This document shows, piece by piece, positions 20,777-33,856 of a DNA stretch of 64,000 bases. The position numbers were made by a program, and so were the translations under genes. Source of the stretch: Symsagittifera roscoffensis (lineage: Eukaryota > Xenacoelomorpha > Acoela > Convolutidae); contig NC_087069.1 of NCBI RefSeq assembly GCF_963678635.1, positions 35,257,959 through 35,321,958 of the forward strand, in the 5' to 3' direction. The notes under the pieces were generated by a model that was not told where the DNA came from, made no database searches, and worked only from the letters and a program-made list of their open reading frames with translations. Within the stretch, counting starts at the first letter, position 1. Each line of letters begins with the position of its first letter.

Positions 20777-22505
20777 ATGTCATTAAAAAACCTAGGAAAT
20801 AAACAAACAATCGTCATTCACAATTGTGAAATCGAAAATCAAAAACACGATCTTGTTATAACCCCGCATACACAAACAGTTGAATACATTCACACAAAAC
20901 GGCAAACACTAAAAAGAACAATTCTAACTAAGCAAAGACAATTAACACGAAAAACATTTTCAAAATACCGAAATGCATTCTCCGAATCAGAAGTTAGTAG
21001 ACTCGATGCACTATACAAAGTAGAAGACTCAATAAATCAAACGTATCCAATCCAGGACCCAGTATATTTTTCCGATTCAGAAACAAATACAATTTCATCG
21101 AAAAAAGGAAAAAACAGAATAAAAAAGAAGTACAAACACAAACCAGTACATTTATACAATTGGAATCAACCAATTAGACACATTAATAATTATATATTAA
21201 CAGTTATCAAACGAAAAGATGAGCAACACTCAAAGTGACGAAACCCCGATGAAGAATATGTTTTCCCCTTCATTATAAATTCACTAAATGATAGAGGACA
21301 AACAAAACTTTGCAAAACTTTACTCATAAATTTATTTGAACCAGGAATCAGTCCATGTAAAACAGAATTCCCAGATGTAAAAATCAAAAGACAAACAGTA
21401 GAACATTATCTCAAAGATATAACTAAAATAACACAACAATACGGTATCTACACGATAGAAATCAGTACACCAAGAACAAGATACAATAAATATGTTATTC
21501 AAACAAACGACCTTGCTTTAGAATTTTCAAACGTATTCACAGAATACATCAAAAGTATACAATATCATAACTCACAAAGAGCAAATTCAATATTCACAAA
21601 TGAAATTTTTGCTATAATATATACATATTTATCTATATTAGAAACAACAGAAGCTCAAAGTACATCACCAATCCAGACATCAAAACATACAAAAGTCAGA
21701 AATGAAATCACCGCATTTTCTACATTTTTAAACGCAATTCGTGAAAATTTTTACAATAAGGATGTTTCACAAAATATCATACATGGTTTACAAAAAATAC
21801 TAGCATGGTTTACAATTGATTATTTTACACACAACATAGACTTAATTGAACAAGCAAGAAAAAACGTTCGACCCCAAAGTAACAATGACGACACTGTCAT
21901 TGCAGAACAATCAGATTAATTTTGGGATCCTGATTGTCTCACCCATTATTTATAAACATCCCAGTCGACATCTCAAGTCAAGCATAGATACAATATCTCT
22001 TCACCCAGATTATATAAAAAAAATACCATAAACAATTGATGCAACACCTTTAAATTATAATACATTTTTACCCGACACACAAAATAATAGTTTAAATTCA
22101 ACAGTTATACATCATGAAAATCTCAATGGAACTAGAAATCTTACACAACAAGATATTCAAACACCATCACACTTCATTAATGAAGAAATAGTCCACACAA
22201 CAGTAACAACTACGCAACAAAGTATCTCACCGATACATCCGAGTCTTACAACACCAAAAAATAACAATGCAACATTACCACAAGTAACATTGCAATCAAC
22301 CGTAAAACCCTCGGTTGCTCCTAAATATTCACATATGGATTATCGAACATTTAGACCAATGACAAAACCATCAAAACCACGAAAGACATTCACAAGAAGT
22401 AATTTTGCAGAACACAATTATTACTACGCACATTCGTCAAAAGCAAAATACCTACACGAAAAAATATTAATCATGTATGTTCTCACTATTGGGACAACCC
22501 AATGA
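20777..22505 (+). pseudogene. ORF1 of element A, upstream of gag, unknown
   Basis: Starts at an ATG at 20777 (MSLKNLGNKQTIVIH) and reads in one frame to TAA at 21917-21919, crossed by a single TGA at 21236-21238 (an intact-looking frame resumes RNPDEEYVFPFIINSL). A shift of frame near 21920-22040 leads into a second open stretch (about 22044-22505) rich in Thr, Ser and Asn that ends TGA at 22503-22505. About 575 codons in all. The final TGA overlaps the gag ATG as ATGA, an arrangement typical of coupled ORFs. The first 150 residues are Lys/Arg-rich and the middle has helical hydrophobic segments (e.g. IFAIIYTYLSILE). I recognise no family. It could be an extra N-terminal part of Gag or a separate accessory protein. 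Confidence 0.55.
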
Positions 22506-24613
22506 CAACAACCAACTCATTAAATTTTCAAACTAATTCACATCCTCTACAGGATCATAGTGAAAATTACCCATTTTTTCAACAAAATAAAAATAAAAAG
22601 CAAACACCTCATTATACGAATTATCTATCATGTGATGATGATGATTTTTTACAACCAGATATTTTCGCACCATATACAAAGGAATATCGCACACAAAGAT
22701 CGCGACAACCTCAATCAACTCAATATAAAAGAATTTTTCCTCAAAACCCAACAGATATTCAAAATCAACAACCAATACATATGCCAAACTCAATTAATAC
22801 ACAATCTTTTCAACCAATGCAACCACAAAACCCAATGACTATGCACTCTTATCAACCAAATCAAATGCAGAATCAGATACCATTACCATATTATCAACAA
22901 CAACATGAAATTACAAAAAATCAATTGACAAATTTTTCGCAAATACCAAATGCCGCAGAATCACTACAAATGACGATGAATCCATATCTCATGGGAGGAT
23001 CGTCAATAACATCTAACAAACCATTGATGGTATTCACAGGAACAGACCCTGAATACTCAGTAGAAGTTTACCTAAACGCAGTCACAGCAAATTTAATTTT
23101 GAATATAGGACCTGAACCAATAAATACACCACTCCATCAAAATTGGATACAGAGACGCATAGCGTTAATACAAACAACATTAGATGGCGCAGCACAAAAA
23201 TGTTTTTCAGTACTACCTATAGAAATAAAATCAGATTGGAAAAGATTCACACAAGAATTTTCAAAAATGTTTGATTCTGAAAGAAACAAACAACATCAAA
23301 GAGTTTTATGCAATGAAATTTGCAGATAACCAAACGAAACAATAAAACAATTAGCAGTGAGAATTGAAACACTAGTTCGAAAAGCATATTCACTTAATAC
23401 AAATGATTATAAGAATACAAAAATGACAGAAATCTTAATGATGACCTTAACACCACAATTAAGGAAAATTGCTATAAAGAGAAGAGCATCTCATCCTTCC
23501 TCTTTTCGTGAACCAGATCTAGATTTCAGAAAACTAGTCAATAAAGTAGAACAAGCAGAAATCGCAATGAAACTCGAAGAAACCGAGAATTTAAAATTAC
23601 AGTATGTTAATCGTATTGAAACAAAGACTACACACATTAACAACATACAAGAATCAGATATAGACCTAACTGAAAAAATCACTGAAATTTTAAACATCTA
23701 TGGAAAGAACCCAAATTACAAAGGCAAACCATCTTTCAAAAAATGGTGTAATTATTGCCGACGATACGAACACAGTATTTCTGAATGTAGACAAAAACAG
23801 CAAGGCAATCAAAATAAACGCCCAAAGCAAAAAGAGCCAAATAAGTCTTTTTATCAATACATGAAAAAATATCAAAATCTACCAAACAAAAATATATACA
23901 GCAATAATAGCTCTGGAAAACCACTTCCAAACAACCAAATTTATTCTAGAAATCAATCACCATATAACTCTAGTTATAGAGGAAGATCACCCGAACAAAG
24001 AAATTCACGAAACTTCTCACAAAATAGAAATAGTCGATCGAATAGTCGAAACAACTATCCACGATCAAATTCAAATACAACACAATTTGCTTTTGCATTC
24101 GGTTCCCATTCAAACTCAAGAAATATACACTATTCCAACAACCGATCAGGACTCTCATCGTACAATATAAATAGAAACTATTCAAACAATAGAAATAGAA
24201 GTTACTCATACAATCGAAATAATAATTATCCAAACAACAGATCACGGAATAACTCATATAAGAGTTCAAATTATCAAATATCAAATGATAATTACCAAAA
24301 CAGATCAAGAAATAACTTACAAAATTGAAACTCAAGTTACAACAATAGATATAGAAATTATTCCCAATCACCTCATAGGAATAATAATCGTTACCCTGAT
24401 TCTCATCATCGATATAGAAGTAACACACCAAAACATCAAAGACAAATGAACCAAGTACAAACAAATGCAGAAATAACTTCAGACCCCCCAGGTATCGATA
24501 ACACAGAAAATACTGAATTACAATGAAACCACATTAATTGTGAATCAACAGACAGTGAAAGTGATACAGATAATAATATTTCAGTGAATATGATATCTGT
24601 CAAAAACGATTAA
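22502..24613 (+). pseudogene. gag: Gag of element A, four in-frame stops including the terminal one
   Basis: One frame from ATG 22502 to TAA 24611-24613 (about 703 codons), interrupted by TAA 23327-23329, TGA 24326-24328 and TGA 24524-24526. The N-terminal third is Gln/Asn/Pro-rich and disordered (PMQPQNPMTMHSYQPNQMQ). The middle is a Ty3-type capsid region (MVFTGTDPEYSVEVYLNAV at about 23027; LDGAAQKCFSVLP; DWKRFTQEFSKMF; LVNKVEQAEIAM). A single zinc knuckle CNYCRRYEHSISEC lies at about 23746. The C-terminal third is an extreme Asn/Ser/Arg/Tyr low-complexity domain. Function: virion-like particle shell and RNA binding. Confidence 0.85.
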
Positions 24614-27600
24614 GAATCTATCACATATGAACAACCCTTTAGTTCACACATATAAGAAAATCAATTAGAACTTCTAAATAGTTATTACATGGGACCAATT
24701 AGTAATAATACACAAACCACTCAAGAAGTAAACAAAATTACCACGGAAATTTCACCTGGCAAAGACAAAGTACAAAGTTCAACCACAAATCACATATACC
24801 AAAATATACAAAAAAAAACAACCAAGAGAAAAAACTTGGACAATTCCATTTCTCTTGGAAAGCCCGAAAAAGAAAGTATTTCAACCACCAGATCTTGAAA
24901 TTGATTTTTTAATCGACTCAGGAGCAGAATCAAATATCATTAAGATCCCTACATGGAATGAAATCAGATTGCTACATCCAAATTTAAAACCCCTAGAAAC
25001 ATCTAGTAAATTAGCAACAGCACAGGGATCAACATTAATAAATTATGGAAAAAGCCAATTATTCCTTGTTCCCACAAGAACAATGGAACAAAACAAAATT
25101 TTGAATAAACCATTCAAACAGCATTTCACATCACCGATATTAAACATAATATCATTGGCATACCATTTATCACTAAATATATACCGACAATAAATATATT
25201 AAAAAGTAAACTACACATAAAGGATAAATATACAAAAATTAAAAACACAGCTTTAACATTTTTTCTGAGATTAACCAAACAACCACCATTTTTCTATAAA
25301 TTTTACCCTATTTATAATCAGTAACGAAAACACCTGAAACCAATATCAGGATCTATCTATAATTTCTCCATAAAACAAGTTCATCAATACGACAAAGGTC
25401 AAAATAGACAACAACTCTTTATGTCAGATTTCGAATTTAGACCTATTCACAAATTTTTCAAAATCACAATTTCATCAATAAAATATGAAAGAAAAACTAA
25501 TTCTGATATTATTTCACTACACGTGTAAAATAATACGCCAAATAAAATAACACTACCCCTAGGATTATTAGGATACTGTGAAACAAATGCTACAACTTCA
25601 CCTGTAAAAACAATAGCATACAGAGTCAATAATATATTACAATTACTAGATATTTGTCAATCCACAATTCTTGATGAAGAATTATCTACAAATAATATTA
25701 AAAGCAACTAAAAAAGAAATACAGATTGTTTCACAAAAACTCCATATTTCAAACCCACATGTAATATAACAAATTATACAGAAGAACAACAGAAGTTTTT
25801 AACTATGTTTAATTTTCAACACTCACAAATAACACAAAATGAATTTGATAAATTAGCCAAGCAATTAATAAAATATTCATCAACCTACGCAACATCAAAA
25901 TTTGACGTTGGAAAAGTTAGTTCATCCCTACACCTTCCATTGAAACCAGACGCAGTTTTCAAAAAGCAATGAGCAAGCAAAGTACCAATTCACTTACATG
26001 ACAAAGTCAACAGATTACTCGATATTTTAGAACAATACAAGATTATCTCACCGGTAAACAAAGAAGAACAACCAAAAGGTAACATATTTATCAACCTTGT
26101 TATCATTCTAGCAGAAGTTGAATCACTAAAAATAGTTCTAGACGCTAGATATCTCAATTCACTAATTGATGAATCAAAATGCAATTGGCCTATTGAACCA
26201 ATACAAGTAATTTTAACGAAAATTAATGGAAAATACTTCACAACTGCAGATATGAACAGTGCTTATAACCAAATGCCATTAGACAAACAGTCACGACGTT
26301 TGACGCAATTCGTTATTGGAAACCAACAATACGAATTTAATCGATTATTCTATGGAATATCCATAGGACAAGCAGCTTTTTCAGCTTTCATGAGTAAAAT
26401 TTTTAGACCACTCATACTAAAGAAAAACGCAATCACATATTTAGACGATGTCTTTATGCAATCACTAATGAAAGAGGAAATGTTTACAGTTTTAGAACAA
26501 TATCATAAAATCCTTCAGAACAAAAATCTGAAAGCAGCCTCAGACAAATCACATTTCATCTTAACACGAGTAAAAATTTTAGGACATAATATAGAACGAA
26601 ACACTATTACTCCATTAAAATCACGCGTTGGCGCAATTCAAAAACTTCAACCACCAACAAATAAAAAGAAAATTCAAGAATTCCTCGGAATGTTAAATTT
26701 CTTAAGTAAATACGTTTATAAAAAGCAATTAAACTTAAGACCCCTCTACAACATCCTTAGACAACAGAATAATTTTGAATGGACCACTGAACATCAAACA
26801 CAATTTGAAGAAGTTAAAAAACTCTTAACAGAACAAATATCAAACACAATTCCAGATCCAAATCAACCATTTTACGCAATGTGCGTTGCTTCAAATTTTG
26901 GCATCGGCGCAGCACTACTACAATCACATAGTGGAACAAATAAAATGAACCTAATATCAGCAAATTCACGACTTTTTACACAAGCCAAATTACGATTCTC
27001 CACTCTAATGAGAGAGTGTACAGCTATAATTTACAGAATACAAATTTCTGATACTTGGATCAAAACATCCAACAGTTTTATTCACAGATCATAAACCAAT
27101 TATATTTCTTTTTACACAAAAGTCAAATCTAAATCATAGAGCTTATAGATTTCAATTAATTCTAATGAAATTCCCAAATTTACACATAGTTTGGACAGCA
27201 GGAAAAAACCTTGCATTACCAGACAGATTAAGTAGAAATACACCACCAGAACTACTTACACAAAAAACTACAGTCGAAATACCAAAAAATATTAAATTTT
27301 ATCTCGCAAAAGACGAAACATCACCCCGATTAGAATGTAAATACGCAGTAAAAACTGATATTGATCAATCACAAATAAATAACTTACAACATTTCCCACT
27401 CTATCTAGATTGCCAAAATAATCACTATGAAGTTGATTTATTAGGCACATCAACGTTTAAACCAATTCCACACTCACAACGAAAAAAAAATAACACTCAG
27501 CAAAAGAAAGTCAAACAACAATCGCAGAAAAAAAACCTTTTTCTACTAATTGAAAAAGAAAATTTAACCGATAAAAAAAATTTATCAGGACCACAGACAA

Positions 27601-29667
27601 AAGACTCAAAATATACGATAAACCAAGTTTTTAACCTTCATGACTCACTTGACACAATTCCCCTATCAAAAGTAGAAATTGATATATTTTTCTCCCACCA
27701 ACAGAGAAAATCACTTTTGAACTTTTAAAACGATATCAAAATTTAGACCCAGTAATTCGACAACTCAAATCATGGCACAAATATAAAACAAAACCAGCAA
27801 AAGCCGATACCACAATTTTAGGGAAAAAAAAACACTTCTACGATATTTTCGAAAATTTAATAACACAACGATAAACGAAAATACAGATCTTTTAGAATAT
27901 CAATTAGATGATTCTAAAGTTCTCTGTCTCCCTTTAAGTATGATACTAATAGCATTCAATATTTCCCATACACAAAATACAAAAGGACACTCCGGATCAG
28001 AAAAAAAACATATTCAAATTTTACTCAAAATTTTTATTTTCCAAACGCCCCAATTTGGATAAAAGTATTATGCAATGATTGTATAATATGTCAATTGAAC
28101 AAGTCTTATCCAAATCAAAAACAAATAGCACAAAAACAAGATTTTAAAGGACAAATGTATACTTCAACCACAGAATATCATTCGACACAAAAGGACCAAT
28201 TTCCCCATCCTCAGAAGGAAACTCCTACATTATGTTGATGCATTTACGCACTATGTAGCACTCAACCCAATACCACGTTGTAACGCTTATTACGCTTACA
28301 CAACACTCAACGAACACTGGGTAGCTAAATTTGGACTACCAGAAATTTTAGTAACAGACAACGGTACAGAATTCATTAACAATGAAATCATCACAATATG
28401 TCACCTATACAATATCAAACATAAACCACGTACATCTCATGCACCTTGGAGAAATGGATTAGTCGATGGTATGAACCGTTCATTACAAGAATACCTTAGA
28501 TGTATCATAAATGGAAATGATACAAGATACACAGAATGGTCAAAAGATGTAAAATTATTCCCGTTATCATACAATTCACAAATAACGACAACTTTAAAAT
28601 GGCACCATATGAAATGGTTTTTAACCAAAAACCAAGAAAACCAATTATGTTCACCGCAAACTCTCATAAAAATGCACAAAGTCATTGTCAACCGAATAAA
28701 GACTCAATTTGTTATAACCTACCTTTACACACACATGATGAAGATCATTTTCATCACCCACAAATTCTTAAATTAGCCTCCGGTACACACACCGAATGGA
28801 TTTTAAATAGAGATAAAAAACACAATGAAATTTACCAAAAAGTAACAAAAAATTTGTTACAAAGGCAAAACATTAATGAACAAATAAATTCACGCTTTAC
28901 ACCAGCCTCCGATTTGAAAATTGGAACATTTGTTTTAACACCTAATTTTAACACTCAAAACGGAATTTCTAAAAAATTACAACCCCTTCGTAAGGGACCA
29001 TACCAAATAATTGCCAAACCCACTGACGTAACATATAAAATCACCGACTCAGACCAAAAAGAAATTGTTCAACATCGAAACAATTTATTACCTTATTACC
29101 CAAAAGAATACGCACTACGCGAACTAACGCACTAAAAATTGGAACATTTGTTTTGATACCAAATTTCCAAACACGAAAAGGAATATTTAAAAAATTACAA
29201 TCAATTCGAAAAGGACCCTACCAAATAATTGCTAAACCCACTGAAGTAACATATAAACTCATAGACACCACAAAAAAGGAAGTTGTTCAACATAGAAACA
29301 ATTTACTACCTAATTATCCGAAAGAATACGTCTTATGCGAATTAACCCAATTATATTCTTTCACGAATTTAAAAATTATTCAAAATAACACACAAAAAGA
29401 ACCAAAAAAAAAAACGGAACTGATGATAATCAACATACACAAATTCAAAAACAAGACAAAAATCACAAAAACGCGAAAACACTAAACTCAGATAAATTAG
29501 GAAAAGAAAGAAAATATAGAAAAATGATAGAAAAAATCTTGCCACAAGAACAAAAAGAAAAATCTACACATAGAGAATCATCACGACTTAGAAATCAACC
29601 ACGGAAAAATTATAAAACATTCATCCCACAATCTAAAATATTAAAGAAATTTGAATTTCAAAAATAA
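24614..29667 (+). pseudogene. pol: Pol of element A (protease, RT, RNase H, integrase with GPY/F)
   Basis: Protease: DFLIDSGAESNII with the catalytic DSGA at about 24914; the flap side is frameshifted near 25130, after which NIIGIPF appears (about 25147). RT: N-terminal VNRLLDILEQYKIISP (about 26006), IVLDARYLN, MNSAYNQMPL and YLDD at 26439-26450. RNase H: VASNFGIGAALLQ (about 26885), where the first catalytic Asp is replaced by Val; it ends LPDRLSRN (about 27230). Integrase: HTQNTKGHSG and CNDCIICQ zinc ligands (about 27970-28100); triad FDTKGPIS (28183), TDNGTEF (28357) and GLVDGMN (28465), the last with Asp for Glu. GPY/F: RKGPYQII, duplicated. A Lys-rich tail with RNQPRKNYKTFIP ends at TAA 29665-29667. 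Stops and frameshifts are many; it is clearly inactive. Confidence 0.9.
28917..29350 (+). repeat. Tandem duplication of the integrase GPY/F module (about 217 bp)
   Basis: Copy 1 at 28917-29133 and copy 2 at 29134-29350 both read IGTFVL.PNF, then RKGPYQIIAKPT and VQHRNNLLP. The junction creates a stop after the first copy, so only one copy can be in the pol frame. The copies differ at many positions, so the event is old or they diverged quickly. Confidence 0.88.
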
Positions 29668-30289
29668 ACCTTTTTCTTCTTCACAGAATTCATACCTCAT
29701 ACACATCTCAAACAATTTGAACTTCCATATTTTCCAAATAACATGCTGAAACACTCGCAGTAATTCTAGTTCAAATTCAACCAATAAGAGTCACTCAAAT
29801 CAGTCGCCTTCCATATCTCTAACACCAACCTATTAGCCGACAGACATTAATCTCCAATCATATCTGTAACTATAACTTCACAACCTCCAGGTCAAAAATA
29901 AGCAACTTGCTAAAATTTGACAACTAAAATAAATACCACAATAATATTACAACCCTCCCCTATCTAATAATCCAAAGATCAACAATACTTTCCCAACTTC
30001 GCCCTCAAAAACCCTCCAACCAAAAATGGCAAATTAGCCTAAGGTAAAAAAGAATCATGATCATTTGGCCTAAAGTACAAATATTTCAAAAATACCCCAA
30101 ATTACCCACCAAATAAAAATAAAGCAAAGAAGACTTCCCGAGCACCATGAAATAAGCCCTCAACAATTTTTCCAAGTAACTCAACCAACTTGTCAAAAAA
30201 CCAACTTGTCAAAAAACCAAAAATCCGACCAAACTTGAATTTAGCCCCAGAAATTCAAAAACTATTCGACGAACGAATTATTTTCTTAA
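29668..30289. other. AT-rich spacer between pol and env region of element A
   Basis: No ORF or motif found. A short direct repeat 'acttgtcaaaaaaccaa' occurs twice in a row at about 30188-30221. A splice acceptor for a subgenomic env mRNA would be expected in or near this stretch, but I cannot pick one. Confidence 0.45.
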
Positions 30290-30723
30290 ATGCTTTTCTT
30301 CTCCACAGTTGCCACTAAAAAAAATTTAATCTCAAACTTTTTCATAAAACTTTTTCTAATATCTAAACTTTTGATAATATTTTTCATTGACACTTTTGAA
30401 GTTTTTATAATAATCTTAAAATTTTTTTGCAATCTTTTTTTAATTTTCTTCACCCTATTCGCATCGCAATATATTCCCATCTTTCCCTACTCATTGACCA
30501 CATCTACAGGTACGATAATTTAAAATCTATTTAAATGATACGAACAATTTTTAGTAGAACAGATATTCTTTTAGTATTCATAATTTTCCTCACATTTTTA
30601 TCATCCCTAATCATGACAATATGCAAATTGGTAAAAAAGGCAATAGCCACATTCGCCTTAGCTACAATCCTTTTGATCTTATTCATAGAAGAATATTATA
30701 ATAAACATAAATCTTCTCACTAA
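30290..30723 (+). pseudogene. Hydrophobic ORFs at start of the env region (membrane segments)
   Basis: Two consecutive short frames, 30290-30523 and 30535-30723. The first is dominated by Phe/Ile/Leu (LLIIFFIDTFEVFIIILKFF), the second has two likely membrane helices (DILLVFIIFLTFLSSLIM and AIATFALATILLILF). They could be the N-terminal membrane part of an envelope-region protein whose Ser/Thr/Pro-rich continuation follows. A-rich composition makes hydrophobic frames easy by chance, so I hold this loosely. Confidence 0.35.
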
Positions 30724-30739
30724 AATTTTTATATATACA

Positions 30740-31835
30740 GAACACATTTCCAAAATTGCTAACCAACCAACACCAAATCCGTCTTCACCGACATCTCCCC
30801 AAGAAAACCCAACAGTACCTACAACTACCCAAAACCCCCAAACAACCACACGAATTTCATTTCAAGATAACCCGTACACTTTTGAACGACACGCCCGCTT
30901 ATCTGAACCTCTTGAACCAGTTCAGAGACAAGCATCACTAAGTGAACCAACATATAACTTGTACCCCACATTACAACAAGATTTAAATCGAATTTGACAC
31001 ATCAGTCAAAATCAAAATACATTTGAACTAAATAGACAAATAATACATCCAAGACGAAATAGAAATTTTCAGACTCCTAGAATCACTTTTAGCATCAAGC
31101 TCAGAAAACTCTAGTATAACACTACCAGATACCCCAACGCTAACTCCACAACAAAGTATACCTAATTTTCCCTCGGAAATAGGATCAACACCAACAACCG
31201 CACAAATACGTGAAAATCCTTTTAACCCACCTAATCCAAACGAACGATTGCCCTATTGGACAACACAATCCTACCCACAAGGAGAACCAAACTTAGTGAA
31301 TGAAATAGTTAATTCATCAGATACAACATTATCATCCTTACCAGAAACATTATCACTCCCATCGACACCATCAATAAGTCAAATTTCACCATCATTTTTT
31401 CCAATAAACATTTCACAAGATATTGACCCTCGATACAGTGAACAATCTACAAATATACCCCTAAGATTAGATTGGAATACATTTGTAGCAACTCCTCCGT
31501 TATTCGGACAACATAACGAAAGCCACGGACTACACAGTTGGGCACTAAATCGATTACAATATAGACAAGATATCCACGAAGATATCCGAGAACACAACGT
31601 TCAAATATTACATCAAAACAGTCTTCATCTAAAGTTCGAAATCACAGTTAAACTTAACAATATTATACAACATCCCTATCCATTAAGCCCTCCAAATTTA
31701 ACAGCTGAAACTTTACCACCACCATTTATAACAACGGAAGTATTATATAAATACGATAGATATACAAAAAACACAATCGGATATATAACATTTTATAACC
31801 CATATTCTGGACTATCATACACATGTATATTTTAA
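30740..31835 (+). pseudogene. Ser/Thr/Pro-rich ORF before the envelope-like region, unknown
   Basis: Open pieces at about 30750-30998 (ends TGA) and about 31085-31835, in different frames. Both are rich in Pro, Thr and Ser with Asn (e.g. SLPETLSLPSTPSISQISP), followed by a more structured C-terminus (LRLDWNTFVATPPLFG; LHSWALNRLQYRQDIHEDI; ending YNPYSGLSYTCIF). The layout, a disordered Ser/Thr/Pro segment followed by a compact domain, resembles the 3' ORF at 35485-37314, but I did not find shared motifs. Function unknown. Its last codons overlap the start of the envelope-like ORF at 31823. Confidence 0.45.
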
Positions 31836-33856
31836 AGATATTAACATTTCAACACATCTTTTTTCTTATATTTCCCGACCAAAACAAAAATCCATCTCCT
31901 CGCACAGGACCTCAAGATTTATTAGTAACACACTATGATTGTGAAGAAAACGAAGAAAAAACATTGCACAAATATGCAAAAAATCAAGTAACACAATGCT
32001 AAACAGAACCACAAGCCATAGAAGCTACAAACGTAATAGCTACATTATATTCAAAAGACCGAGCAACGACAGTAACAGGATATAAATTTACAGCAACATT
32101 TTCCGAAAATAAAGTACATTGCTCACAAGTTTCTAACGGAAATAAAAACAGACTTGATCACGAATCATTCTACCAAAGCAAAATAGAAATACTTTTACAT
32201 CTCAACCCCGATGATTGTAAAAACGAATTACACAGATTAAACCTAACAAAAAAGAAACACTCAGACAAAAAAATTGTGAATTTCTATGTCTTCACCGGTT
32301 CTGTACATCAAGCAGAACTTGAACGCTATCAAGGACATAGAAAGTTAGACGAAAAATACCCATACAAGGGCGCACAAGGACGATTAACTTATGATATAAA
32401 CGATAAATATTGGATACCACACATTGGAATAAATAACCCTTCAAACTGCAAAGCAGATACAAAAAATAAAGGATACCAAGAAATAATGTTTTTTGATTGG
32501 AAAATACAACTTGAAAAATACAACTCACACGAAATCTATCAGATAACACAATGATCTATCAAGGAATTCGATTACCTTGTAAAAATGATCAAGGATATTG
32601 TGATCCTACAACGAGAAACCAAGCAACAATTGTTTGGTTTCCCGAAGATACATGCACAACATTTCAAGTAGCAAAATACACGCACGATTGATAAAATTTC
32701 ATGAAAAATATTTAATCGAATCAATTCCATACGAACACGTGCACCCATTTAAAAAACTAAATAATGATTTCAAAAATTCACACGAATTAGAAAGTAAAAT
32801 ATAAATACGACAGATATACAAAAAACACAATCGGATATATAACATTTTATAACCCATATTCTGGACTATCATACACATGTATATTTTAAAGATATTAACA
32901 TTTCAACACAACTTTTTTTTTCTTATATTTTCCGACCAAAACAAAAATCCATCTCCTCGCACAGGACCTCAAGATTTATTAGTAACACACTATGATTGTG
33001 AAGAAAACGAACGAAAAACATTACACAAATATGCAATAAATCAAGTAACACAATGCTAAACAGAACCACAAGCCATAGAAACTACAAACGTAATAGCAAC
33101 ATTATATTCAAAAGCCCGAGCAACGACAGTCACAGGATATAAATTTACAGCAACATTTTCCGAAAAGAAAGTACATTGCTCACAAGTTTTCTAACGGAAA
33201 TAAAAACAGACTTGATCACGAATCATTCTACCAAAGCAATATAGAAAGACTTTTACATCTCAACCCCGATGATTGTAAAAACGAATTACACAGATTAAAC
33301 CTAACAAAAAAGAAACACTCAGAAAGAAAAGTTGTGAATTTCTATGTCTTCACCGATTCTGTACATCAAGCAGAACTTGAACGCTATCAAGGACATAGAA
33401 AGTTAGACGAAAAACACCCATACAAGGGCGCACACGGACGATTAACTTATGATATAAACGATAAACATTGGATACCACACATTGGAATAAATAACCCTTC
33501 AAACTGCAAAGCAGATACAAAAAATAAAGGATACCAAGAAATAATGTTTTTTGATTGGAAAATACAACTTGAAAAAATACAACTCACACGAGATCTATCA
33601 GATAACACAGTGATCTATCAAGGAATTCGATTACCTTGTAAAAATGATCAAGGATATTGTGATCCTACAACGAGAAACCAAGCAACAATTGTTTGGTTTC
33701 CCGAAGATAAGTGCACAACATTTCAAGTAGCAAAAACACACGCACGAATGATAGAATTTCATGAAAAATATTTCATCGAATCAATTCCATACGAACACGT
33801 GCACCCATTTGAAAAACTAAGTAATGATTTCAAAAATTCACACGAAATAGAAAACA
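31747..33856 (+). repeat. Tandem duplication of the envelope-like 5' part (about 1054 bp)
   Basis: The block starting 'taaatacga.agatatacaaa' at 31747 restarts at 32801. Copies 31747-32800 and 32801-33856 are highly similar with scattered substitutions and small indels. The duplicated part runs from the end of the preceding ORF through most of the extracellular region of the envelope-like protein. The copy-1 frame is cut short at the junction; the copy-2 frame continues into the rest of the env region. Confidence 0.92.
31823..32800 (+). pseudogene. Envelope-like glycoprotein, upstream duplicated copy (broken)
   Basis: Starts with a short hydrophobic leader suggestive of a signal peptide, then a Cys-containing ectodomain-like sequence. 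In-frame stops (one at about 31999-32001) and a frameshift break it, and it ends at the duplication junction. The protein type is inferred from position after pol, leader, spaced Cys residues and later membrane segments. I cannot assign the viral family; the layout could fit a glycoprotein captured from a negative-strand RNA virus, as known for other invertebrate LTR elements, but this is a guess. Confidence 0.5.

Noticed and set aside
23970-24464. 164-codon Tyr/Phe-rich minus-strand ORF
   Set aside because: Antisense of the Asn/Arg/Ser low-complexity Gag tail; composition artefact.
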